DNA of 64,000 nt from assembly GCF_025567625.1 (NCBI RefSeq), contig NZ_JAOQJC010000032.1:25257-89256 (forward strand), in the 5' to 3' direction. Positions 18,946-27,741 of the stretch are shown here, one piece after another. Every line of letters begins with the position of its first letter. Positions within the stretch are counted from its first letter, which is position 1. A program made the translations under genes and the position numbers. This DNA comes from Paenibacillus sp. J5C2022 (lineage in GTDB: Bacteria > Bacillota > Bacilli > Paenibacillales > Paenibacillaceae). A model generated the notes under the pieces. The model saw only the letters and a list, made by a program, of their open reading frames with translations, did no database searches and was not told the origin of the DNA.

Positions 18946-21900
18946 ATGACCTGGATGAAAGACCGGCTGTGGCTGTTCCTTCTATTAATGTTAGTAAGCG
19001 TCGTTGCTGTCGTGTGGGCAATGAAGGAGCCGACAGACAAGCTATGGAGCATAGAACAAGGTACGCTGGACCTGCAAGGCTGGGACCCCGAAGCGCATGG
19101 CGTTATACAGTTGGACGGAGAGTGGACATTTTATCCCGGGATGCTGGTATCTCCGGACGACATGCTGCAGTATGCAGGCCCGAAGACATTCATCGCGGTT
19201 CCCGGCAATTGGAGGGGCATCGAGTTCGCTCTTGGTCAAGCCCCTATGAAAGGGCATGGATACGGCACTTACCGGCTCCAGATTCGCAACGCGCCTGAGG
19301 GGGTGCCGCTGGGGCTGGACAAGAGCTACGTCCGCTTCGCAGACAAGCTCTATGTGAACGGGATCGCCGCTGGGGAGTCCGGGCGTGTGGGAGAGTCGAA
19401 GGAGAACTACATTCCTCGCAATATCCCATATGTCGGCTATTTTCAATCCGACGATGGAATTATTGACATCTTGCTGCAGACATCGAATTTCGATTACAAG
19501 GATGGCGGCATATCCCGCTCCATCACGTTCGGATTGGCGAAGGATATTGAGATACGGAGAACATTGAAGTCCAGCATAGACGTGTCGGGCACATTCCTGT
19601 TTCTGCTCTTTTCCATCCTGCTGCTGCTCGCTTATATCTGGAACAGACGCAGCTCTATTCTGTTGCAGCTGGCTGTTTATTTTCTGCTGTTCGCCATGCA
19701 GTTTCTACTGAACGGCGAGAGACTGTTCATGCATTGGTTCTCAGGCGTGCCGTTCGAGCTTGCGTTCAAGCTGAAAGGACTGGCCGTATTCACCGCACTG
19801 TCGCTCAGCTTGTTCCTGATCTGGAAGCTTCTGAAGAGGCAACGCTTCAGCGGATGGATATTGGGATACTCTCTCTTGCTTGCCGCCTATTGTCTGTTCG
19901 TCTTGCTGCTGCCTTACAGTATGTACTCCTACAGGCAGGATCTTATGTACGTACTGGCTACTGCTGCTTATATACACGCATTGGCATTCGCTGTCGCCGC
20001 TTATATCCGGCGAAGCTACGGTTCGATCAATCAACGGCAATTCCAGCTCTTTATCGCGGCTATATGGACACTTCTCATGACGAACGCGATTGTCATTGCC
20101 AACAACCTCCATTATATTCCGATGGAGACAGTCGTCATCACTGTGTTGTTCCTGGGCATTATTATCGTGTCTCTCTTCTTGTACCAATATGTTCTGGCTT
20201 ACTCGGCATTGACGCGGATGACCGCGCAGCTGCAGATGGCGGACCGCATGAAGGACGAGTTCCTGCTGATGACCTCCCATGAGCTGAATACGCCGCTGCA
20301 TCATATTATGAGTCTGTCCCGATCGCTTATTCCCGGGCCGATGAAGCGAGCGAGCGCTCAAGAGATGGAGGATAAGCTCCAATTCATTCACGATACCGCT
20401 TATCGCCTCTCCAGTATGGTCAAGGATATTATCGATACGGATCGGCTGCGTGAAGGAACGCTTCAGCTCACACTTCAGCGGGTCGATCTGATCGGATGTC
20501 TGACGGTGCTGTTGGAAGTGTCGGGGCATATGGCGAGGGAATGGCGGGTGGAATGCATCCATGCCATTGATCCCGCAGCCAGATTCGTGCTGGCGGATGA
20601 AGCGCGCCTGATGCAGGTGCTGTACCACAGCATGCTCTATAGTCTTGGGCACGCCGGAGGCGGGAAGCTGTATATAAGAGGCATGGTGCTGCAGGACCAT
20701 ACCGTCGTTGAATTGACCGCCGTCGATGGAGCGGAGAAGCCGATCGTGGCGGAGTCACGGCTGGAGGGCTCCTTCACTACAGGACTCTCAATTGCCCGAG
20801 AATTAATTGGTCATATGGGAGGGAGCTGGCGGCAAGATCATGCCAGTGGGACGATCGTCATTACAATGCTTCGCGCGGATGGTCCGACAGCGTATGCCGA
20901 GAGCGCTGCATCGGTTGCCGCTTCACTGGATTGGGAGCGGGAGAAGAGCAAGACGGAAGCGGCCCGAGGCAAGCTGAATCGGTATGACAGAGAGCGAGAG
21001 GTGCTGGTAGCCTCAAGCGATATGATTATAATCGAGCATCTTAACCGCATGCTGGAAGGGGACGGCTACCGCGTCGCAGCGGCGGTCTCCGCAGAGGAAG
21101 CGTATGAGCGGATGACGACAGTAGACCGGCCTGACATCGTACTGATTGATGTAGGACTGTCGGATGGTCAAGGTTATGGGTTATGCCGGCGCATAAGGGA
21201 GAGATTCTCTCAAGCGGATCTTCCCGTGCTGTTGATCAGCGCTCGCATGACGCCTCTCGACATCGAGACGGGACTTGAAGCAGGCGGCAGCGACTTCGTG
21301 ATGAAGCCGCTGGACGCCGGGGAGATTCGGATGCGCATCAACACGCTGCTCTCGATGAAGCAGCTTGTGAAGGATGCGGCGAGGAATGAGATGGCGTTCC
21401 TGCGTTCGCAGATCAAGCCGCACTTTCTGTATAATGCGCTCGGAACGATCATGTCCCTCTGTTATACGAACGGAGAGCGGGCAGGCGAGCTATTAGGCGT
21501 ATTCAGCCGCTACTTGCGCATTATTTTTCATATGGACATTACGGAAGAAACCGTTATGCTAAGTAAAGAGATGGAGCTTATTCGCGCTTATATCGATATC
21601 GAGAGGGAACGCTTCGGGGATCGGGTTAGAGTGCTGTTCGATGTGGACGAAAGCTTGTACGGAGCATATATTATGCCACTTACGATCGAGCCGTTAGTCG
21701 AGAATGCCATTCGCCACGGTCTATCGCGGAAGATGGGCGGAGGCACGGTCCGGCTTGCGGTAAGCAGGCTGGGACAGTACATGCAAGTTGTAGTAGAGGA
21801 TGACGGCATCGGCATGTCGGAAGAGCAAGTGAAGTGTATATTGAACCAGGACAAAGGTGTGGACGGCATCGGATTCCGCAACATTATTCGCCGTGTCTCC

Positions 21901-22002
21901 CACTTCACAGATCAGCATCCCGTCATCGAGAGCGCACCGGGCCATGGGACGAAGGTCGTCTTGATGTTGCCGATCCTAAGCAGAAAGGATGCTAGCAGAT
22001 GA
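18946..22002 (+). CDS. Giant hybrid sensor kinase: sensor-7TM-HisKA-ATPase-REC-HisK-ATPase
   Basis: 1018 aa. A short N-terminal helix precedes an extracellular galactose-binding-like domain ('VIQLDGEWTFYPG', residues about 35-190) and about seven helices (208-420, 7TMR-DISM-like). Then come a HisKA domain with 'TSHELNTPL' (His445), an ATPase-like domain, a receiver (Asp735 in 'LIDVGLSD'), and a LytS/YesM His_kinase with 'QIKPHFLYNAL' (His826). It ends with a HATPase_c domain ('VENAIRHG' Asn920, 'DDGIGM'). The first ATPase domain lacks the N-box Asn and the DxGxG loop, so it is probably unable to bind ATP, while the C-terminal one looks intact. GGAGGAG supports the start. It overlaps the next gene by 4 bp. 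Confidence 0.85.
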   Translation: MTWMKDRLWLFLLLMLVSVVAVVWAMKEPTDKLWSIEQGTLDLQGWDPEAHGVIQLDGEWTFYPGMLVSPDDMLQYAGPKTFIAVPGNWRGIEFALGQAPMKGHGYGTYRLQIRNAPEGVPLGLDKSYVRFADKLYVNGIAAGESGRVGESKENYIPRNIPYVGYFQSDDGIIDILLQTSNFDYKDGGISRSITFGLAKDIEIRRTLKSSIDVSGTFLFLLFSILLLLAYIWNRRSSILLQLAVYFLLFAMQFLLNGERLFMHWFSGVPFELAFKLKGLAVFTALSLSLFLIWKLLKRQRFSGWILGYSLLLAAYCLFVLLLPYSMYSYRQDLMYVLATAAYIHALAFAVAAYIRRSYGSINQRQFQLFIAAIWTLLMTNAIVIANNLHYIPMETVVITVLFLGIIIVSLFLYQYVLAYSALTRMTAQLQMADRMKDEFLLMTSHELNTPLHHIMSLSRSLIPGPMKRASAQEMEDKLQFIHDTAYRLSSMVKDIIDTDRLREGTLQLTLQRVDLIGCLTVLLEVSGHMAREWRVECIHAIDPAARFVLADEARLMQVLYHSMLYSLGHAGGGKLYIRGMVLQDHTVVELTAVDGAEKPIVAESRLEGSFTTGLSIARELIGHMGGSWRQDHASGTIVITMLRADGPTAYAESAASVAASLDWEREKSKTEAARGKLNRYDREREVLVASSDMIIIEHLNRMLEGDGYRVAAAVSAEEAYERMTTVDRPDIVLIDVGLSDGQGYGLCRRIRERFSQADLPVLLISARMTPLDIETGLEAGGSDFVMKPLDAGEIRMRINTLLSMKQLVKDAARNEMAFLRSQIKPHFLYNALGTIMSLCYTNGERAGELLGVFSRYLRIIFHMDITEETVMLSKEMELIRAYIDIERERFGDRVRVLFDVDESLYGAYIMPLTIEPLVENAIRHGLSRKMGGGTVRLAVSRLGQYMQVVVEDDGIGMSEEQVKCILNQDKGVDGIGFRNIIRRVSHFTDQHPVIESAPGHGTKVVLMLPILSRKDASR

Positions 22003-23138
22003 TTAGAGCTTTTTTGGTCGATGACGAAATGCACGCCCTGCAATTATTGGAATATTTCTTGAAAACAATCGGCGATGTCGATATTGTCGGTCAAGCGGGC
22101 AATGGTCCGGAGGCGTTGACCATGCTGCAAGCCTGTAAGCCTGATGTGCTGTTCCTGGATATCGAGATGCCCGGAATGAACGGTATTGAACTGGCGGAAG
22201 TGATCAGGAACGAATATCCTGGCTTGCCGATTATATTTGTCACGGCATACGACCAGTATGCGGTAGCGGCATTCGAGCAGGAAGCGATCGATTATTTGCT
22301 CAAGCCGCTGGAGTTGCCCAGATTGCAGAAGACGATGGCGAGAGTGCGCCGGGAGCTGGCGAGGAATGCCGAATCTTCCATTGATGAAGCGGTGCCGCAG
22401 AGCAACCGAAAGCTGACAATTCGCCTGTTGGGCGCTTTCTACGCGGGGGCGGAGGGAGTCGGGGAGATTAAGTGGCGCACGGCAAAAGAAAGGGAGCTAT
22501 TGGCCTTCCTTGCCGCGCACAGCTCTATGCGGGTTCATCGCGATACGATTATCGAGCAGCTGTGGCCTGAGGAACACTATCAGAAGGCCAAAATTTATTT
22601 GCATACGTGCATCAGTCTGCTTCGCAAGCACTTCAAGCAGCTGGGGTTCGAGCAGATATTGAATTACGAACAGGAACGTTATTCGCTGGACCCCGACAAA
22701 TTGGATAACGATGTCATCGTATTCCGCCGGCTCATACAGCAGCTAACTACGGATTCGAGCGGTTCCTTCTCCTATGCGGAGGCAAAAACGGCGCTAAGCG
22801 CTTATCGGGGAAGGCTGCTGCAGGAAGAGGATTACGCATGGGCGCATGCGGAAGCGGAATGGCTGGACAAGTCGGCATGCCAATTGCGGATGCTGCTGTC
22901 TGAGCAATATATGAAGCAATCCGCATACGACAAGGTCATTAAGCTGGCCCAGGAGACCATTGCCTATTCCCCTTACGACGAGGAGGCATATCGCTTGCTC
23001 ATGAATGCACACCATGCGATGGGGAACAATGTTCAAGTGATGCAGGTATATCGGGAATTGGCGGACAAATTGGACGAGATGCAAATCAGACCTTCGCAGG
23101 TGACAAGCGAGTTATATAGCCGGATATGTAGAATTTGA
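21999..23138 (+). CDS. Response regulator with SARP/BTAD output
   Basis: 379 aa. Receiver (residues 1-120) with 'DDE', Asp54 in 'LFLDIEMPGMNG' and Lys in 'DYLLKPL'. A winged-helix Trans_reg_C-like domain (about 140-230, 'RLLGAFYAG...RTAKERELLAFL') and a BTAD tetratricopeptide-like activator domain (about 235-379) follow. This REC-SARP type is the usual partner of the 7TM hybrid kinases. Its ATG overlaps the kinase stop (ATGA), so the pair is co-translated. Likely target: the palindrome/cre region at 23237-23297 in front of the next importer. Confidence 0.85.
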   Translation: MIRAFLVDDEMHALQLLEYFLKTIGDVDIVGQAGNGPEALTMLQACKPDVLFLDIEMPGMNGIELAEVIRNEYPGLPIIFVTAYDQYAVAAFEQEAIDYLLKPLELPRLQKTMARVRRELARNAESSIDEAVPQSNRKLTIRLLGAFYAGAEGVGEIKWRTAKERELLAFLAAHSSMRVHRDTIIEQLWPEEHYQKAKIYLHTCISLLRKHFKQLGFEQILNYEQERYSLDPDKLDNDVIVFRRLIQQLTTDSSGSFSYAEAKTALSAYRGRLLQEEDYAWAHAEAEWLDKSACQLRMLLSEQYMKQSAYDKVIKLAQETIAYSPYDEEAYRLLMNAHHAMGNNVQVMQVYRELADKLDEMQIRPSQVTSELYSRICRI

Positions 23139-23152
23139 TATCGGAATAACAG

Positions 23153-23188
23153 GGCCGGACAGTCCAATAAGCTGTCCGGCCTTGTTCA
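23153..23188 (+). terminator. Rho-independent terminator
   Basis: GGCCGGACAG (23153-23162) and CTGTCCGGCC (23172-23181) form a perfect 10-bp stem with a 9-nt loop, followed by TTGTTC. Confidence 0.8.
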
Positions 23189-23236
23189 TTGTGTCAGAAT
23201 TGCGCGGTACGGGCATTCCTTTGCGGTCTCCTCAAA

Positions 23237-23253
23237 AATGACATATTGTCATT
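23237..23253. promoter_or_regulatory. Palindromic operator candidate AATGACA-TAT-TGTCATT
   Basis: A perfect 7+7 bp palindrome around TAT lies in the intergenic region between the REC-SARP gene and the importer. It is not followed by a T tract, so it looks like an operator, not a terminator. The bound protein is unknown. Confidence 0.4.
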
Positions 23254-23283
23254 AGTGTAGCTATTGATGTTCCAACGGCATTC

Positions 23284-23297
23284 GGAAAGCGCTTACT
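23284..23297 (+). promoter_or_regulatory. Catabolite-responsive element (cre) candidate
   Basis: GGAAAGCGCTTACT fits the CcpA box TGAAAGCGCTTTCA at 11 of 14 positions, with the whole AAAGCGCTT core intact. It lies about 120 bp ahead of the importer start, implying carbon catabolite control. Confidence 0.6.
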
Positions 23298-23417
23298 ATT
23301 AGGTGCGCACGATGAGGCGGGCTGGAAAAAACCACATATTTACGAGTATCGGGATGTGGGCTATCGTGGATATGTAAGCGATTGCAGCTTAGACGATACA
23401 GAGAAAGGAGAGAGGCT

Positions 23418-24380
23418 ATGCTGGAGGCAAAGAGCAGTATGGGGAAGAGTATGCTTCAGGAGCCGAGACGAAGCAGGAGCAAGGGCTGGAGAAGAATTTT
23501 GCACAATTGGGAACTGTATGTATTTATCGCCCCTGCGTTCTTCTACTTTCTTATTTTTGCGTACGGTCCGATGTACGGCATTCAGATCGCGTTCAAAAAC
23601 TTTATACCGACGAAAGGCTTTCTGGATAGCCCGTGGGTAGGCTTCGATCATTTTGAGCGCTTCTTCAATTCTTATTATTTTTGGGATCTGCTGTGGAATA
23701 CGCTGAGCATTAGCTTGTATGAGCTGGCCATCGGCTTTCCTATCCCCATTATCTTGGCTCTGGCGTTCAATGAGCTGCGGAACGGGGTGTTCAAGAAGAC
23801 GGCACAGACGGTGACGTATGCTCCGCATTTCATATCGGTTGTGGTCATGGCGGGCATGATTATTACATTTCTGTCCCCATCGACGGGCATTATCACTCAT
23901 TTTATTGAATGGCTTGGCTTCGATTCTCCCGATTTTCTGACGGACCCCAGATGGTTCAAGACGATGTATGTCTTCTCGGGCGTATGGCAGAGCGCGGGAT
24001 GGGGAACAATCATTTATTTGGCGGCGCTGTCAGCCGTTGATCCCGGCCAGCACGAAGCAGCCATTATTGACGGCGCATCGCGGTTTCAACGGGTCATTCA
24101 CATTAACATTCCGACCATCGTTCCGACGATGACAATTCTGCTCATCCTGAATATGGGCAGTCTCCTGGGAGTTGGCTTCGAGAAAATATTGCTGCTCCAA
24201 AACTCGCTCAATATGGAATCCTCGGATGTCATCTCGACGTTCGTGTACCGCTCGGGACTTGAGGACGCCCAATACAGCTTCTCGACTGCGGTAGGCTTGT
24301 TCAACTCTGTCATCAACGCCATTATTCTCATCGTCGTCAATCAAGTTGTACGACGGACGAATGAGAACAGTCTATGGTAG
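23418..24380 (+). CDS. Carbohydrate ABC importer permease, LplB type
   Basis: 320 aa. A charged N-terminus is followed by six predicted helices starting 'NWELYVFIAPAFFYFLIFAY', with the EAA loop 'HEAAIIDGASRFQRV' near residue 211 and 'GFEKILLLQN', a hallmark of the LplB subgroup. The start at 23418 has AAAGGAGAG 5 bp upstream; an in-frame ATG 36 bp earlier lacks one. It is first in a permease-permease-lipoprotein operon, downstream of the cre box and the REC-SARP gene. Confidence 0.9.
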   Translation: MLEAKSSMGKSMLQEPRRSRSKGWRRILHNWELYVFIAPAFFYFLIFAYGPMYGIQIAFKNFIPTKGFLDSPWVGFDHFERFFNSYYFWDLLWNTLSISLYELAIGFPIPIILALAFNELRNGVFKKTAQTVTYAPHFISVVVMAGMIITFLSPSTGIITHFIEWLGFDSPDFLTDPRWFKTMYVFSGVWQSAGWGTIIYLAALSAVDPGQHEAAIIDGASRFQRVIHINIPTIVPTMTILLILNMGSLLGVGFEKILLLQNSLNMESSDVISTFVYRSGLEDAQYSFSTAVGLFNSVINAIILIVVNQVVRRTNENSLW

Positions 24381-24396
24381 AAGGGGCGTGTAGCGA

Positions 24397-25305
24397 TTGA
24401 TTTCGGCTGTGAAGGAGTCCGGCAGGGACAAAGTGTTTCTTGTATGCAACTATATCTATGTATTTCTTGCTTTCGCCATCGTGGCTTATCCCGTTCTGTA
24501 CATGATGAGCGCCTCCATAAGCGATCCCAAGCTGGTGGCTTCCGGGGACATGTGGCTACTGCCGAAAGGCATTACGTTCGACGGTTATATTCGGGTGTTC
24601 GAGAACAACAACGTATGGATGGGCTACCGCAACACCATTATCTATACGGTGGTAGGTACGGCAATCAATCTGTTCGTCACGCTACCGGCCGCCTATGCGC
24701 TTAGCCGCAAGGATTTCGCCGGCCGCCACTTCTTCATGGGCATGTTCCTTGTGACCATGTTCTTCGGCGGAGGACTTGTGCCGACTTATCTGCTTATCAA
24801 GTCGCTCGGCATGATCGATACGATCTGGGCGATCGTCATTCCATCCGCCGCATCCATCTGGAATATTATCGTCGCCCGCACGTTCTTCCAGGCGTCGATT
24901 CCGACGGAGCTGCAGGAGGCTGCCCAGATTGACGGCAGCAGCAATCTGTTATTATTCATAAAGATCGTACTGCCGTTGTCCATGCCGATCATTGCCGTTA
25001 TGGCGCTGTTCTACGGCGTCGGGCATTGGAACAGCTACTTCCCGGCGATGATCTATCTGAACGACGTGGCCAAGTATCCGCTGCAGCTTGTGCTTCGGCA
25101 AATTCTGGTGCTCCAGGAGATGTCGGCTCAAGGCGGCGGCGCAATCGATATGTCGTCAGCTTCCGCACTGAACAGCAAGGCGGAGGTGGCCGCACTGGTC
25201 AGATACGCAGTCATTATCGTCGCGACGGCGCCGATCATCGCGGTGTATCCGTTCCTGCAGCGCTACTTCGTACAAGGTGTCATGATCGGTTCCGTCAAGG
25301 GCTGA
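24397..25305 (+). CDS. Carbohydrate ABC importer permease, LplC type
   Basis: 302 aa, starting TTG at 24397 (an in-frame GTG at 24409 is possible) behind GAAGGGGCGT. Six helices, EAA loop 'LQEAAQIDGSSNLLLF' near residue 172, 'GGGLVPTYLLIKSLGM' and the C-terminal 'YFVQGVMIGSVKG' typical of LplC. It lies 16 bp after the partner permease. Confidence 0.9.
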   Translation: MISAVKESGRDKVFLVCNYIYVFLAFAIVAYPVLYMMSASISDPKLVASGDMWLLPKGITFDGYIRVFENNNVWMGYRNTIIYTVVGTAINLFVTLPAAYALSRKDFAGRHFFMGMFLVTMFFGGGLVPTYLLIKSLGMIDTIWAIVIPSAASIWNIIVARTFFQASIPTELQEAAQIDGSSNLLLFIKIVLPLSMPIIAVMALFYGVGHWNSYFPAMIYLNDVAKYPLQLVLRQILVLQEMSAQGGGAIDMSSASALNSKAEVAALVRYAVIIVATAPIIAVYPFLQRYFVQGVMIGSVKG

Positions 25306-25347
25306 TCTTGCTCATACATTCATCACATATAAAGGAGAGGGTTGGAT

Positions 25348-26991
25348 TTGGTAAAGTACCGTAAAGCGTCATCCATGTTGTTATGCTTCGTCATGATTAT
25401 CGCCATGCTCGCAGCTTGCGGGTCTCCGAACGATGAGAAGAAGGATAGCGAGGCCAGCAAACCGCCGGCTAGCGAAGCGCCTAAAGGCGACGACAAAGAG
25501 GGAGAATCCGGCGAGGCCGGCGGCGTAAGCAAGGAAGGCTTCCCCATTGTCAAGGAAGCTGTTACTCTGACGATGATGGCGCCGGATGTAGGTGTGGCCG
25601 ACTGGAAAGAGATGCCTGTGCTTCAGGAGATGGAGAAGCTGACAGGCATTAAGCTGGAATTCCGGAATGCGCCTCAGGACAGCTTCGAGACGAAGAAGAA
25701 CCTGGTCTACGCCAGCGGCGACTTGCCGGACATTCTGTTCGCGGCGGACATTAAGCCGGCGGAGCAGGTCACATACGGCTCGCAGGGAATTCTGCTGCCG
25801 TTGGACAAGTACATTGACGAAGGCTATGCGCCCAATCTGAAAAAAATATTCGACGAGCATCCGGAAATCCGTCAATCGTTCACGACGCCGGACGGTCACA
25901 TGTATGCGTTGCCTAATATTAATCTGTCTGCGGTCTGGTATAGAGGTCCGGTGTGGTATAACGGCACTTTCCTGAAAGCGATGGGTCAGACCGAGCTGCC
26001 TAAAACGACGGAGGAGCTGTACGACTATCTGAAGCGGGTGAAGGAAAGCGATCCTAACGGCAACGGCAAGGCGGATGAGATTCCGCTCACCTCCGTCAAG
26101 CTGGACGATCTGCGGATGTACTTCCTCGGCTTCTGGGGCATCTATAACGAGAAGGTGTATGCGGACAAAGAAAACAAGGTACACTATACGCCGCAAGAGG
26201 AAGGGTATAAAGGCTACTTGACGTTCTTGAATCGTCTGTGGAAGGAGGAGCTGCTGGATCACGAGACGTTCTCGCAGACGAACGAGCAGAAGAAAGCGAA
26301 GGGGAAAAACCAGCAGCTTGCGCTGTTCAGCGACTACTTCCCATACTTCACGCTGGATGAAGAGCCAAGTCAGAACAATCCGCTGATGACGCCGGTGGCG
26401 AGCGAAATTGCGGGCACTCCGGTGTACGGCAAGCATCCTGGCATCTCTGCGAACGGCACGTTCGCGATCACGAGCAGCAACCCGAATCCGGAAGCGACGA
26501 TGCGCTGGGTCGATTATATGTACAGCTATGAAGGAGCGACACTGTTCGGTCAAGGGCCGGAAGGCTTGCTATGGCAATATAAGGACAAGGAGAAGAAAGA
26601 GAAGGAATGGCTTCCGGTTCCGGACGGCAGCGAGCGCGAGGAATATCGCGGCAAGCTGACGCCGAACTACGGCATTCTGACGCCGGGCATGCATTCCAAT
26701 GATGTAAATATCGGTCTTCGCAGTGAGTTCGATCTGTGGATTGACAAGGAGAACGAAGAGAAGCTGGTGCCGATCTCCAAGCCGCCTATGCGCAACGTCT
26801 ATCTGAACAACGAAGAGCAGACGGAAGCGTCCACGCTGCTGTCCGATCTGGATACGTATGTGAAGCAGATGGAAGCGAAGTTCGTGACGGGGCAAGAGCC
26901 GTTGGAGAACTGGGATAAGTATGTCGCTCAGCTGAAGAAGATGGGCAGCGACCGCATCGTAGAGCTGTATCAAAGCGCGGTTGACCGCTAA
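25348..26991 (+). CDS. Extracellular solute-binding lipoprotein, LplA-like
   Basis: 547 aa. Lipobox 'MLAAC' (Cys24), then a charged Lys/Glu/Ser-rich spacer and a large solute-binding domain ('FRNAPQDSFETKKNLVYASGDLPDILF'-region, 'LLPLDKYIDEG', 'GNGKADEIPLT'). The 'DPNGNGKADEIP' segment resembles an EF-hand-like calcium loop, common in LplA-type proteins. The start is TTG, either 25348 (10 bp after AAGGAG) or 25342. It supplies the two upstream permeases. The ligand is unknown. Confidence 0.88.
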   Translation: MVKYRKASSMLLCFVMIIAMLAACGSPNDEKKDSEASKPPASEAPKGDDKEGESGEAGGVSKEGFPIVKEAVTLTMMAPDVGVADWKEMPVLQEMEKLTGIKLEFRNAPQDSFETKKNLVYASGDLPDILFAADIKPAEQVTYGSQGILLPLDKYIDEGYAPNLKKIFDEHPEIRQSFTTPDGHMYALPNINLSAVWYRGPVWYNGTFLKAMGQTELPKTTEELYDYLKRVKESDPNGNGKADEIPLTSVKLDDLRMYFLGFWGIYNEKVYADKENKVHYTPQEEGYKGYLTFLNRLWKEELLDHETFSQTNEQKKAKGKNQQLALFSDYFPYFTLDEEPSQNNPLMTPVASEIAGTPVYGKHPGISANGTFAITSSNPNPEATMRWVDYMYSYEGATLFGQGPEGLLWQYKDKEKKEKEWLPVPDGSEREEYRGKLTPNYGILTPGMHSNDVNIGLRSEFDLWIDKENEEKLVPISKPPMRNVYLNNEEQTEASTLLSDLDTYVKQMEAKFVTGQEPLENWDKYVAQLKKMGSDRIVELYQSAVDR

Positions 26992-27019
26992 AGAGCATAT
27001 AGCATTGTATTGCTGAAGG

Positions 27020-27052
27020 AAGTCGGCCGCCTGCGCGCGGCCGGCTTTCTTG
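27020..27052 (+). terminator. Rho-independent terminator
   Basis: AAGTCGGCCGC (27020-27030) and GCGGCCGGCTT (27037-27047) form a GC-rich stem with a 6-nt loop, followed by TCTT. It ends the importer operon. Confidence 0.8.
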
Positions 27053-27149
27053 TAGATAAAGCGTGAAAGTTCCGGGGTCCCGGCAAATTACCTGATTAAG
27101 TTTCGAAGCAATGCCCGCTTTGTGGAGTTGCTTTGGCGGGGAGCGATTG

Positions 27150-27332
27150 TAACGGTTGCCACTGAGCCTAATTGGCTCTAAAGGGGCGAATTTGGAGGCT
27201 AACGATCGCCATTGCGCTTATTTGACTCGGAAAGTGCAATATCGGGTGTCACAGCGAGAAATAGGCTCGGTCGCGACCGTTAAAGCAAACAATGTGTGAT
27301 ATGAGACGCATTAAGCTCGAGGGCAACCGTAA
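27150..27332. repeat. 183-bp palindromic four-unit element, copy A
   Basis: Two direct units start at 27150 (TAACGGTTGCCACTGAGCC...) and 27200 (TAACGATCGCCATTGCGC...), exactly 50 bp apart. Two inverted units end at 27282 and 27332, again 50 bp apart; read on the minus strand they begin TAACGGTCGCGACCGAGCC and TTACGGTTGCCCTCGAGC. The element occupies most of the early part of the 750-bp gap between importer and SLH genes. A second 183-bp copy lies at 61677-61859. No open frame explains it. Confidence 0.75.
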
Positions 27333-27741
27333 GAACGTTCGAAGAACGAATGGAAAAGCCTATCAACCTTCCGTCGAGGGATTTGTTCACGTTCTATGAG
27401 AGGAATGCGGATGCGGTGGCTTGGATGGATGTCGTAGCGAAAGTTGGAGCGCGAATGGTGCGCGAATGAGCAGGTGTAAGATATGAGGGATGGTCTGGAA
27501 CAGAGAAAGTGTGCATATGAGCGGCAGTACAGCTAATATTTGCGACGAAGGACATGATAAGCTTTACCATGTGAAACGGACGAACTGGATGTTAAAGGGT
27601 AATTAGACTTAATGAGAAAATATGGAAAGGTTCTTTCGAACTAAAAAAATGTCCGATAATTGAAAAAAGCTATGAAAATTTTATCCATAGATGCCGATAA
27701 CTATTAAAGCTATTAAAATTTCTTTGGAGGAGCAGCTAATT
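27333..27741. other. Non-coding gap before SLH gene
   Basis: About 400 bp. One 39-codon frame (27350-27469) has no ribosome site and is not convincing. The last 140 bp become AT-rich, as expected for the promoter of a highly expressed surface protein, but no single -35/-10 pair stands out. Confidence 0.5.

Noticed and set aside
27350..27469. 39-codon frame starting MEKPINLPSRDLFTFYERNA
   Set aside because: No ribosome binding site, no recognisable family; could be a gene fragment but not supportable.
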